Position numbers and translations under genes: made by a program
The notes under the pieces: model-generated
Database searches by the model: none
Seen by the model: the letters and a program-made list of their open reading frames with translations, nothing else
What the model was told of the DNA's origin: nothing
Shown here: piece by piece, positions 6,973-14,722 of the stretch
Layout of the letters: each line of letters opens with the position of its first letter
Numbering within the stretch: position 1 is the stretch's first letter
Assembly (NCBI GenBank): GCA_051004815.1
Contig: JBPCJY010000232.1
Coordinates: 1 to 18,822 of the forward strand
Length of the DNA: 18,822 bases
Reading direction: 5' to 3'
From: JBBQXY01 sp051004815
GTDB taxonomy: Bacteria > Chloroflexota > Ktedonobacteria > Ktedonobacterales > Ktedonobacteraceae

Positions 6973-8646
6973 ATGTCTAGAGGACGTAAAGGGCCTCCGC
7001 AAGATAGCATAGATAGCATACTGCTGGCCATCAGCCGCCGCGACAACATCGACCCCGATACCTTATCCCACTATTTAGATCGGCTGGACGAGGAATGGAC
7101 GGAGGGCGCACGCGAGAAAGTATTGCATTTATTACACACTCACGATGCAGCGGCCCATGCCGCCGCCGTACTCATCCTCACGGAACTGGCAACCGATTTT
7201 GACCTGGAAGAATTAGAAGACCTGGTGGCCGATCCGACCGTGAGCGACATGGCCAAACTCACCATAGCTCCGGTGCTGAAAGAGTTGGACTCAGAGATGG
7301 CCGACGACGGTCTGCTCGAATATTTGAACGATCCAGAAGCGGCCATGCAGCAGATGCAGTTACGTCTCCTTGAGTTAGTGGGTTCAAGCGAACTGGGGGT
7401 AGAGTCGGTATTAGAGGATATTCTCGCCATGCCCCTGGAAAGACGCCTGGGCTTTGTCGATTGGCTGGGCAGTAGTCACGATCTGCGAGCCACCAGCTTA
7501 CTCATTCCTTTGTTAGAAAATCAGACCAGCAAAATTGTTATAGCCGCCATTGATGCCCTGGAACAACTGGGATCGGTAGCCGCGTCCCTCTCCATTCCCG
7601 CCTTGAATTATCTCATAGCCCATACATCCAATCGCCAGTTGAAACAACATGCGCGTACAGCCCTGGGCAGACTCACCATGCAATCCGCCCCCGGTACCGA
7701 GGACAATGCTATGTCCGATGCGCGGCAGCAGCTCTTGCGCTTTTACGAGGCGCGAGTGAGCTTTCTCGATGGCACGGGCGCACAGATGATTATGATCTCC
7801 TGGCTGCGGCCCGATGGCCGTTTGAAAGGGGTCAATGTCCTCTACCAGGATTCATGGGGCATCAAAGACTGCTATGGCACCGACGAAATGGATGTTGATC
7901 ACTGGACGGAACTGGTCGCGGAGATGGGGGGCCAGGGCTTCGGCAGTTTTCAAGTCCCGCTCGCCTATAGTCGTGCGCTCATCGCGGAAGCCTACGCACT
8001 AAGCAAGCGGACGCGGCGCAAGCTGCCCATTGCCTACGCCATCTGGCGTCCACTGATCGAAACCGAGCTAGAATTTGACAGCCATGATGCCGGAGATGCC
8101 GCGCTAACATTACCTTCCTGTCCGCTCGATAGCGCAACGCTCGCCCTGGCGCAGCACGGCAACGATTTATACGACCTCTCCGAATTTGAATCCTGGCTGT
8201 ACGAACCGTATGACCGTATCCAACCCTACATTGATCGCTACTGGACACAACAACGCCACGCCACAAACCTTCCTACTACAGGAGCCAAAGGCCGTGGTCG
8301 TAAAAGCAGCCAAAAGAAAGTGCAAAACACCATTGCTTTAGACGCCGTCATCAGTGAGGCCATCACCGACCTGGTCGATGCCAGCTGGCGCAGCCTCTAC
8401 GAGACGCGCCTCTTACGCCAGGGCAAGCTGTTCGAGTTCGCGCAGCGCACAGAAGACGCCCAACTCGTCTGTGCCGTCGCCGCCGCCCTCCACCCCGACT
8501 CGTCCCTACCCGCGCCCGAACAGTCCTTCCTACGCACCATGATGCGCCTCTCCATCGAGCAAGGCCCACTACGCGCCATCGCCGAAGCCATCAACACCGG
8601 CAAATTCGGCTCCATGCCCATCAATCTTTTCCCGAACATGGAATAA
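6973..8646 (+). CDS. HEAT-repeat protein of unknown function
   Basis: A 557-aa cytoplasmic protein. The ATG at 6973 follows GAGGAGA (from 6960) at 6-7 nt; the in-frame GTG at 6898 is rejected because it overlaps the promoter. Residues 1 to about 240 are short paired helices of HEAT/ARM type, for example the repeated pattern with LLIPLLENQ...AAIDALEQLG. Residues of about 255-405 look globular, with aromatic-rich motifs such as ISWLRPDGRLKG and YQDSWGIKDCYG. A basic linker, KGRGRKSSQKK, lies near 435-445, followed by a helical C-terminus. I do not recognise a named family for the central part. It is transcribed in the same direction as the NACHT gene but is separated from it by a repeat element and a separate promoter candidate. 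Confidence 0.7.
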   Translation: MSRGRKGPPQDSIDSILLAISRRDNIDPDTLSHYLDRLDEEWTEGAREKVLHLLHTHDAAAHAAAVLILTELATDFDLEELEDLVADPTVSDMAKLTIAPVLKELDSEMADDGLLEYLNDPEAAMQQMQLRLLELVGSSELGVESVLEDILAMPLERRLGFVDWLGSSHDLRATSLLIPLLENQTSKIVIAAIDALEQLGSVAASLSIPALNYLIAHTSNRQLKQHARTALGRLTMQSAPGTEDNAMSDARQQLLRFYEARVSFLDGTGAQMIMISWLRPDGRLKGVNVLYQDSWGIKDCYGTDEMDVDHWTELVAEMGGQGFGSFQVPLAYSRALIAEAYALSKRTRRKLPIAYAIWRPLIETELEFDSHDAGDAALTLPSCPLDSATLALAQHGNDLYDLSEFESWLYEPYDRIQPYIDRYWTQQRHATNLPTTGAKGRGRKSSQKKVQNTIALDAVISEAITDLVDASWRSLYETRLLRQGKLFEFAQRTEDAQLVCAVAAALHPDSSLPAPEQSFLRTMMRLSIEQGPLRAIAEAINTGKFGSMPINLFPNME

Positions 8647-8677
8647 GGGGGGCATGAAATTAAACCACACCCTACAG

Positions 8678-8863
8678 CCCCAGGGTACCCGCAAGGGGCT
8701 TACACAGGGAGGTTTTGCAACGCCTGATTCCTCGCCTTGTCATTCTGAGCGCAGTGAAGAATCTCCCTGCCACGAGAGATTCTTCGCGGTGCTCAGAATG
8801 ACAGGGTCTGGAACTGGGTGTTGCAAAACCTCCCTGTGTAAGCCCGCAAGGGACACCCTGGGG
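8678..8863. mobile_element. Family B element (B3) inserted in the loop of a family A-like hairpin
   Basis: The B element is 8699-8842 (144 bp) with perfect 23-bp terminal inverted repeats. They begin CTTACACAGGGAGGTTTT and end GCAAC, and their complement is at 8820-8842. CCCGCAAGGG flanks it as a direct repeat (8688-8697 and 8843-8852; the eleventh base differs, G versus A). Outside that, CCCCAGGGT (8678-8686) pairs with ACCCTGGGG (8855-8863), so removing B and one repeat restores a hairpin with CCCGCAAGGG in its loop. The inner palindrome is slightly degenerate. Confidence 0.85.
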
Positions 8864-8882
8864 AGGGGTGCGGCTCACCTAC

Positions 8883-8911
8883 TTGCCTCTTCTATCCACA
8901 GACGCTATACT
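8883..8911 (+). promoter_or_regulatory. Candidate promoter for the NACHT-Uma2 unit
   Basis: TTGCCT (8883-8888), a 17-bp spacer and TATACT (8906-8911). The start site would fall near 8918, leaving a 50-nt leader before the ATG at 8968. It lies just outside the B3/A repeat. Confidence 0.5.
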
Positions 8912-8967
8912 ACAGCCATACTATTTCTAAATGCCCTATCCACGCTTCGTTGAGAAAGTAGGCAGGT

Positions 8968-11900
8968 ATGGCAGAATCTTACAGAGTTAGCAAACAAGGG
9001 CCATTGAAGTGGTTCGTCTGGCCGTGCAAATGGTTTTGGGAAAAACGCAGCCTGCTTTGGAGTGCCATTATCCTCAACCTACTGCTCGGCATACTCGTAA
9101 CCTTGCTATTTACCGATCCAGCGGGACTAGCAAAGCTTCCAATAGGCTGGGCATTTCAGAATTTCCAGCTCATTGTCCTCATCTTCATTGTTGTCCTCGC
9201 GCTGACTATCATTTCCTGGGCAGGTAGCCAGATTTCTGTACCTCCTTCCACGAGAGAGTTGAAGCGGCGTTACCTCACCAGCATGATCCGTGAAACCGAA
9301 CATATCACGCTCAAGGGCATTCCAGCTGGCTTGATCGCTGAAAGTGTGCGTTTAGACGAGGTCTTTATTCCTATGCAACTGTGGGCTAACCGGCCACGAA
9401 CCGATTACCCGCTCACCGATGTCGCCTTGGAGAAGCTGCGTCACCAACTACAAAGTGGTGTGTCCTCTGACGAAGATCGCATCATCATTGAAGCCGAAAG
9501 GGACTGGCAGCAGCATCTCACGCAGAGCCAACGCATTACTATTGCGGATATGTGGCAGCAGATTACGCTAGAACACCCTGCTGCCGTCATTCAAGGCTTT
9601 CCAGGCATGGGGAAAAGCACATTGATGGAGCGTCTGACGCTGCACATGGCCAGGAGTGGTTTGCGCTTGCCAGACCCTGCTATGCCAGAACCTGAGCGTT
9701 TGCAACCATCGCTTGTCCCTGTTTTAGTGCGCCTGGGTCTCTATGCCAGTACCCGCACACAAACACCTGGCCTGACACTGGAAGACTATCTTATCAGCAC
9801 ACTGCATGAACTGGACATTGCGGGGGTCGATGTATTTGTGCGCCAATGCCTGGCCGCTGGTCGTACTCTGGTTATGCTGGATGGCCTGGACGAGGTGAGT
9901 GACCCGGATATGCGGCAGCAGGTGCAAGAGGCCATTCGCGTCTTTATTCGCAACCAGCGCGATACCTCCAAAGCCAGCTACAATCGTTTCCTGATCACTT
10001 CGCGCGTTGCTGGCTACGACCAACACGCCTTCCCTGACTACCTGCATTTTACCGTCGCTGAATTGATCGATGAACAGATCGACTATTTTCTCCCACATTG
10101 GTGCCATGCCAACGCTATCCGTGGTCAAGTCACTCTTTCAAATAGCTCCACTAGCAAAGAGGAACAGGAAGCAGTTACCAGGAATGCAGACAAGCAGCTA
10201 AAGGAACTCAAAGCGGCTATTCAAGAGAATCAGGCGGTCAAGGAACTGGCAACAGTCCCTCTATTACTGACGTTGTTAGCCGTCATGCAGCAGAATAGCG
10301 TTTCGCTGCCTCGCCAGCGTGTCGAACTCTACAGCACAGTCACACTTACATTGTTAGAGAATCGTAATATCGCGAAAAAGCTTGCACCAATCCCCGAAAA
10401 ACAGGCTATTCAGTATCTTGGCCCACTCGCCTTCGCTATGCAGGAGAAAAATAATAGCTTTGCCCGCGAACGAGACGTTATGGATTCACTGGTGAAAACC
10501 ATCGGAGTCGCAGGTGGCACTCCTGAAGACATCGCGCAACAAGCCGAGCGATTTCTGCAACGCATTCGTGAGCGCGGTGGTCTCTTCGTCCAGCGCACAG
10601 GCGATTACTTTGGCTTCTTCCATCGCACCTTCCAGGAGTACTTCGCCGCCCGCTACCTGCTCAATATGATCAAACAAGATGCTGCTCAAGGCATTGAAGC
10701 ATTAGTATCCAGAGCATCTCGCCGGGATGACCAGTGGCGTGAGCCGTTTCTGCTCGCGGTGGCCTACCAGAGCAATGAAAATGAAAAAATTGCCAGCGAT
10801 ATTATGCGTGCTTTGCTCGCTCTGCCCAATAATGCTAACCATGACAACCAGGAACACAACCTTCTACTAGCTGCCGAATGCCTCATTGAAGCAAAACCGC
10901 TCTCGATTGAACCATCGCTTGAAACCCACATCGCTCAACAACTCTTACAAACCTATCAAGTCGCACAACAAAACCAACGTTTTGAGACATGTGATGACAT
11001 CGAATCTGTATTAGCCCGTTGGCTTCTGAGCTTGCCTCGTGAAGCCTATCGTCCCCCTATTCTAGCCGTACTTAAAGACGCCATTAGCAATGCCAATACT
11101 ATGCCCCAACAACGCGCCACCTTGACCCTCCTTTCCATGATTGCCCAGCAATTAGACTCGTGTCCCGACCTTGTTTTTAATACGCTCGTTCCCCCACTCC
11201 TGGCCTTCACTGGTCTACCCGCTATTGGAGCATTCCAACCTGCACCAAATGTTTCACCTTCTAAGGACTTCGATATTGCTGACCTGGCTCTGACCGCCCT
11301 TTCCTTCATGGGCAGACGCGGTCCGGCTGGCTTGCTGCTAGAGAAAGTGCAAAAGTACTTCCAACAGCATGAAGAGCATTTACGCCTACTCGCTCGCTAC
11401 TCCCTGGAAAGTCAAACCCTGCTCACCTTCGCAGTTGTCCCTCTAAAAGAGGAAAACTATCAACGCTATGAGAACGCTGTTGCAAAGTGGTTCAAGTTGC
11501 GTGATAGTCTGAAAACCCATCCAGTCACACAAAAAGATATCGACGCTTGTCTAGCCATTCACCAGGATTTGTTACAATGCGCAGAAGAGGTGAGTTATCC
11601 AACGACTAATCATTTATTGCGTATGCTGCAAATATCCGCTAACATCCCTGATCAGTCATGGCAACAGAACTGGCAAAGCTATCTAGCAACCCAACTGGCG
11701 AATGGCAAATATATCGATTACCAGGAATGCGCATTATTATGGACGACGCTCTTTCCTGACCCACATGAGCAACAAGAGTTAGCAGAGCTGCTTTTACAAC
11801 ACTCCGATAGTCAAACACCTATTTTGAAAAGATCGGCCCTTCGCTTTATAGCAAATCTTCATTTAGATTTGCGAGATTTGCGAGATTTGCGAGATTTTCG

Positions 11901-12540
11901 AGATTTGCGAGATTTGCGAGATTTGCGATATTTGCGATATTTGCGAGATTTTCGATATTTGCGAGATTTTCGAGATTTTCGAGATTTGCGAGATTTGCGA
12001 GATTTGCGAGATTTGCGATATTTGCGAGATTTGCGAGATTTGCGAGATTTGCAAGATTTGCGAGATTTGCGAGATAAAATTTTAATAAAAGCTATTGCGG
12101 AAAAAGCGTTACAAGCTCTCTCTTCAAGCATAGGAGGAAATATCGGCCTGAGCGAGCAAGTAGATCTCATGTTTATCCTGTTAGGAAGAGTATTACATAT
12201 AGAGGAGATAGAGAAAGTTGGGAGTACCATTGAAGCCGAAATACACGTAATTGTACAGAGCGTTTATCCGTCCTTTACCTCTGCAAGTGATGAGATCATA
12301 AGGGATACGGCACTGGATATCTTGCGCTATTTGCCACTCCGTACCGAGAACGAGATTACCTATGCGCTAGAATTGGCGAATAATGCGACTGATAGACAAG
12401 TACAAGCAGCGATTGCGTATGCATTGCAGAATGCAAACCCACTAACACCTACAGACAAGAACGCGCTGGCAGAGGGTTTGAAGTCTCCGGTTGAGGTTGT
12501 TAGGAAAGCAGTGAAACAAAGGTTGGAGGAGTTGAAGTGA
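8968..12540 (+). CDS. Membrane-anchored NACHT (STAND) ATPase with Asp-Leu-Arg triplet repeats
   Basis: A 1190-aa protein. Two predicted membrane spans (about 29-48 and 67-85) precede a NACHT module: Walker A GFPGMGKST (210-218, K216), Walker B LVMLDGLDEV (301-310, the classic LDGLDE) and ITSR (343-346). The NACHT-associated helical motif FFHRTFQEYFAARYL lies near 550-564. Residues of about 600-960 and 1037-1190 are helical and HEAT-like, the usual position of the sensor in STAND proteins. Residues 967-1036 are 23 tandem DLR triplets with D-to-Y, L-to-F and R-to-Q variants. STAND ATPases oligomerise on ligand binding, and several bacterial NACHT proteins defend against phage; the membrane spans may be the effector. 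That role is inferred here. A Uma2 gene starts 12 nt after the stop. Confidence 0.85.
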   Translation: MAESYRVSKQGPLKWFVWPCKWFWEKRSLLWSAIILNLLLGILVTLLFTDPAGLAKLPIGWAFQNFQLIVLIFIVVLALTIISWAGSQISVPPSTRELKRRYLTSMIRETEHITLKGIPAGLIAESVRLDEVFIPMQLWANRPRTDYPLTDVALEKLRHQLQSGVSSDEDRIIIEAERDWQQHLTQSQRITIADMWQQITLEHPAAVIQGFPGMGKSTLMERLTLHMARSGLRLPDPAMPEPERLQPSLVPVLVRLGLYASTRTQTPGLTLEDYLISTLHELDIAGVDVFVRQCLAAGRTLVMLDGLDEVSDPDMRQQVQEAIRVFIRNQRDTSKASYNRFLITSRVAGYDQHAFPDYLHFTVAELIDEQIDYFLPHWCHANAIRGQVTLSNSSTSKEEQEAVTRNADKQLKELKAAIQENQAVKELATVPLLLTLLAVMQQNSVSLPRQRVELYSTVTLTLLENRNIAKKLAPIPEKQAIQYLGPLAFAMQEKNNSFARERDVMDSLVKTIGVAGGTPEDIAQQAERFLQRIRERGGLFVQRTGDYFGFFHRTFQEYFAARYLLNMIKQDAAQGIEALVSRASRRDDQWREPFLLAVAYQSNENEKIASDIMRALLALPNNANHDNQEHNLLLAAECLIEAKPLSIEPSLETHIAQQLLQTYQVAQQNQRFETCDDIESVLARWLLSLPREAYRPPILAVLKDAISNANTMPQQRATLTLLSMIAQQLDSCPDLVFNTLVPPLLAFTGLPAIGAFQPAPNVSPSKDFDIADLALTALSFMGRRGPAGLLLEKVQKYFQQHEEHLRLLARYSLESQTLLTFAVVPLKEENYQRYENAVAKWFKLRDSLKTHPVTQKDIDACLAIHQDLLQCAEEVSYPTTNHLLRMLQISANIPDQSWQQNWQSYLATQLANGKYIDYQECALLWTTLFPDPHEQQELAELLLQHSDSQTPILKRSALRFIANLHLDLRDLRDLRDFRDLRDLRDLRYLRYLRDFRYLRDFRDFRDLRDLRDLRDLRYLRDLRDLRDLQDLRDLRDKILIKAIAEKALQALSSSIGGNIGLSEQVDLMFILLGRVLHIEEIEKVGSTIEAEIHVIVQSVYPSFTSASDEIIRDTALDILRYLPLRTENEITYALELANNATDRQVQAAIAYALQNANPLTPTDKNALAEGLKSPVEVVRKAVKQRLEELK
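11866..12075 (+). repeat. 23 tandem copies of a 9-bp unit (GATTTGCGA) inside the NACHT gene
   Basis: The unit GATTTGCGA is repeated 23 times without a frame change, plus a final GAT, encoding residues 967-1036. Each position shows only one alternative: GAT/TAT, TTG/TTT, CGA/CAA. All variants change the amino acid and no synonymous codon appears, which suggests recent expansion. Alternative frames on the minus strand are open across the array only because of its composition. Confidence 0.95.
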
Positions 12541-12552
12541 GGAGAGATAGAA

Positions 12553-13131
12553 ATGATAACCGTTGAGGAATACTTTCGCCTCGAAGAAACCGATACCCAG
12601 AACCGCTATGAGTATATTGATGGGCAGGTGTACATGATGGCTGGGAGAACGTTCGACCACAGTACTATTAGCGGCAACATTTATAGCATTCTTAGGGGCC
12701 TTCTGCGCGGAAAACCGTGCCGTGTTTACCATTCTGCTATAAAAGTGCAAATTTCTCAAAAACGCTACTTTCATCCCGATATTACTGTAACATATGATCC
12801 ACGCGACAGAGGTACAGGCGATCTTCTCAAATCTCCACGGGTGATTTTTGAAGTGCTCTCTCCAAGCACTGAAATCTCAGATAGAACGTGGAAACTCCAA
12901 AATTATCTCGCACTTCCAACTATGGAAGAATACATCCTTGTAAGTACCAAATCTTTAAAAATGGAGGTGTACTGCAAAGAGAACGGAAGATGGATCTACG
13001 ATATTTATAAGGCACATGAAACGGTTACATTGCCGAGCCTCGGCGTCCAATTCCCTCTCAGAGACGCCTATAGAGACATAGAGCTAGAAGGAACTTCCTT
13101 GGAAGAAGAGAGCGACCACGAAACAACCTGA
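12553..13131 (+). CDS. Uma2 family (DUF820) restriction-endonuclease-fold protein
   Basis: A 192-aa protein with the marks of the Uma2/DUF820 family, which has a PD-(D/E)XK nuclease fold. The N-terminus is MITVEEYFRLEETD, followed by the glutamate/aspartate motif RYEYIDGQVYMMAG (18-31), HPDI (D76), VIFEVLSPST (E100), and K/Y residues in WKLQNY ahead of EYILV. The ATG follows GGAGAG (12541-12546), which lies directly after the TGA of the NACHT gene, so the two are very likely co-translated. Uma2 genes are widespread and multicopy in Chloroflexota and cyanobacteria, and their function is poorly known. The family residues look intact. It could be a nuclease effector or partner of the NACHT protein, or simply an unrelated neighbour. 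Confidence 0.85.
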   Translation: MITVEEYFRLEETDTQNRYEYIDGQVYMMAGRTFDHSTISGNIYSILRGLLRGKPCRVYHSAIKVQISQKRYFHPDITVTYDPRDRGTGDLLKSPRVIFEVLSPSTEISDRTWKLQNYLALPTMEEYILVSTKSLKMEVYCKENGRWIYDIYKAHETVTLPSLGVQFPLRDAYRDIELEGTSLEEESDHETT

Positions 13132-13213
13132 TTAAGAGCATATCGGGAAACCTGATTGCAAGGCGTGGAAAACTCTGCCACACCCCGCCCACGGGCAACC
13201 ATAAAGGTCCCCT

Positions 13214-13384
13214 CTCCACTCCCGCCTTCACGGGTAGGTTTTGCAACGCCTGGTTTCTCGCCCTGTCATTCTGAGCGCAGCGAAGAATCTCCGTGTGGCA
13301 AGCGAGATTCTTCGCTGCGCTCAGAATGACAGGTTCTGGAACTGGGGGTTGAAAAAAACCTACCCGTGTAAGCTCCACTCCCGC
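13214..13384. mobile_element. Family B element (B4) with 12-bp flanking direct repeat, between convergent genes
   Basis: The element is 13226-13372 (147 bp). The left end CTTCACGGGTAGGTTTTGC and the right end with CCTACCCGTGTAAG are inverted repeats. CTCCACTCCCGC flanks it at 13214-13225 and 13373-13384 (13 bp identical if the next C is included). The inner palindrome opens with GTCATTCTGAGCGCAGCGAA. It fills the gap between the Uma2 gene and the oppositely oriented oxidoreductase gene. As RNA it is a strong hairpin in either direction, so it could end transcripts from both sides. Confidence 0.85.
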
Positions 13385-13423
13385 CCCTACGAGATTACGA
13401 GATGCCTACGGTTCTCATATACC

Positions 13424-14713
13424 TCACCCGCCCACAATAGACCCCACCCCCACAATCTCCCGCGCCGCATACTCCCCACTGTGCATCGCCCCCTGGATAC
13501 TGCTCGACTTCGTATACTCTCCCGCCAAATATAATCCTTCAACATTGGTACGATTATCCGGCAGTTGATCGTAGATACCGGGGGGTTGCGCGAACTGTGA
13601 GAAGGGGATGCGATACGTTTTGAGCAGCCGCCAGCGTTTGAGGTTGCGGTCGGGGAACCATGGCCCTATCTCAGCCAAACATTTTTCGGCTAGCTGTTCA
13701 TCGCTTCCCTGTGGATTGCCCAGCACAGTGACAGAAAGTAAATGCTTGTGCGGTGGTGCATAGGTTGGCGCGATATTGGTCAGCAGCACGGCATTGTTGA
13801 CGAAGGCGTTGGGGGCGGTGTTCAGCAGAATTTTGCGTTGAGGATAGAGCTGCTCATCACCAGCAAAGTACAGGTATGTACTGCCAACCGGGGTAGTTGG
13901 CAACGACATACCGCTAAGCTGTGCCGCCGTTGGACTATCGGTTGCCACAACGACTCGCTCTGCCTCGATTGTTTCGCCATGTGCCAGCGCGACCCCACGC
14001 ACTTTACCGTTGTTTATCAGCAGTTTGTTGACACGGGCATTGTAGCGTATGGCCTCGGCAGGTAATGACGCCGCCAGTTGCTCTGCGATACGCTGCATCC
14101 CTTCGGCAGGAATGAGCGTATCGCCAGTGGCCAGCATCTTGTAGGTGAACTGAAACATACGCGCACTGCTGGCAAGGGAACGGTCGAGCAGGATACCACC
14201 GTAAAATGGGCGCACGAAGTTGCTAATAAAGCCATCTTCCGTGAAACCCAGACGATGCAAATACTGTTCAATCGACTCATCGTGCCCATCAGGTTCGCCT
14301 TTGCCGGAGAAGATATCGGCAATGGAGAGGCCCAGCACCTGGCGCGTAAGGTTTAACACGCGCAGCTTATCGGACAGGGGAATGAGAGGATTCAGCAGTC
14401 CAGCGACAAGTTGCGACGGCTCGCGTAACGGGTCTGCTATCTCATAACGTTTGCTATCATGTATCAGGATAGCACCGGGATCAAAGCGTCGGGGCTTGAG
14501 ATCGTCGAGTCGCAGGTGACGCTTCACCGCAGGGTACGCGCTGAACAAGACCTGGAAACCGCGATCCAGGCGATAGCCGTCAGCGGTGATATCCGTGCGC
14601 ACGCGCCCACCAACAGCATCCGACGCCTCTAACACCAGCACCTGCTGGCCTGCCGCGACGAGTTCTTTCGCACAGGTCAACCCGGCCAACCCCGCGCCAA
14701 CGATGATAATCAT
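13424..14713 (-). CDS. FAD-dependent amine-oxidase/desaturase-like oxidoreductase
   Basis: A 429-aa flavoprotein. The N-terminus MIIIVGAGLAGL holds the GxGxxG dinucleotide-binding motif (6-11). E29 ends the second strand (VLVLEA) and binds the ribose, and GGRVRTD (35-41) is typical of the amine oxidase/protoporphyrinogen oxidase/phytoene desaturase superfamily. The C-terminal FAD motif is LYLAGEYT...SIQGAMHSGEYAA (about 394-420). The substrate cannot be told from sequence alone. ATG 14713 is chosen over TTG 14716 because AGGAG sits 6 nt before it. That AGGAG overlaps the stop codon of the upstream DUF1015 gene, so translation is probably coupled. Confidence 0.85.
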   Translation of the reverse strand: MIIIVGAGLAGLTCAKELVAAGQQVLVLEASDAVGGRVRTDITADGYRLDRGFQVLFSAYPAVKRHLRLDDLKPRRFDPGAILIHDSKRYEIADPLREPSQLVAGLLNPLIPLSDKLRVLNLTRQVLGLSIADIFSGKGEPDGHDESIEQYLHRLGFTEDGFISNFVRPFYGGILLDRSLASSARMFQFTYKMLATGDTLIPAEGMQRIAEQLAASLPAEAIRYNARVNKLLINNGKVRGVALAHGETIEAERVVVATDSPTAAQLSGMSLPTTPVGSTYLYFAGDEQLYPQRKILLNTAPNAFVNNAVLLTNIAPTYAPPHKHLLSVTVLGNPQGSDEQLAEKCLAEIGPWFPDRNLKRWRLLKTYRIPFSQFAQPPGIYDQLPDNRTNVEGLYLAGEYTKSSSIQGAMHSGEYAAREIVGVGSIVGG

Positions 14714-14722
14714 CAAAAACTC

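Noticed and set aside
8654..8953. Small frame before the NACHT gene (and its minus-strand counterpart)
   Set aside because: Both frames run through the B3 palindrome and read HSERSEES-type sequence on either strand.
11866..12075. Pentapeptide-repeat domain
   Set aside because: The period is three residues (DLR), not five, so it does not fit the A(D/N)LXX solenoid.
11859..12230. Minus-strand frames across the 9-bp array (Lys-Ser-Arg or Ile-Ser-Gln repeats)
   Set aside because: They are open only because the 9-bp unit lacks stop codons in those frames; the sense frame belongs to a coherent NACHT protein.
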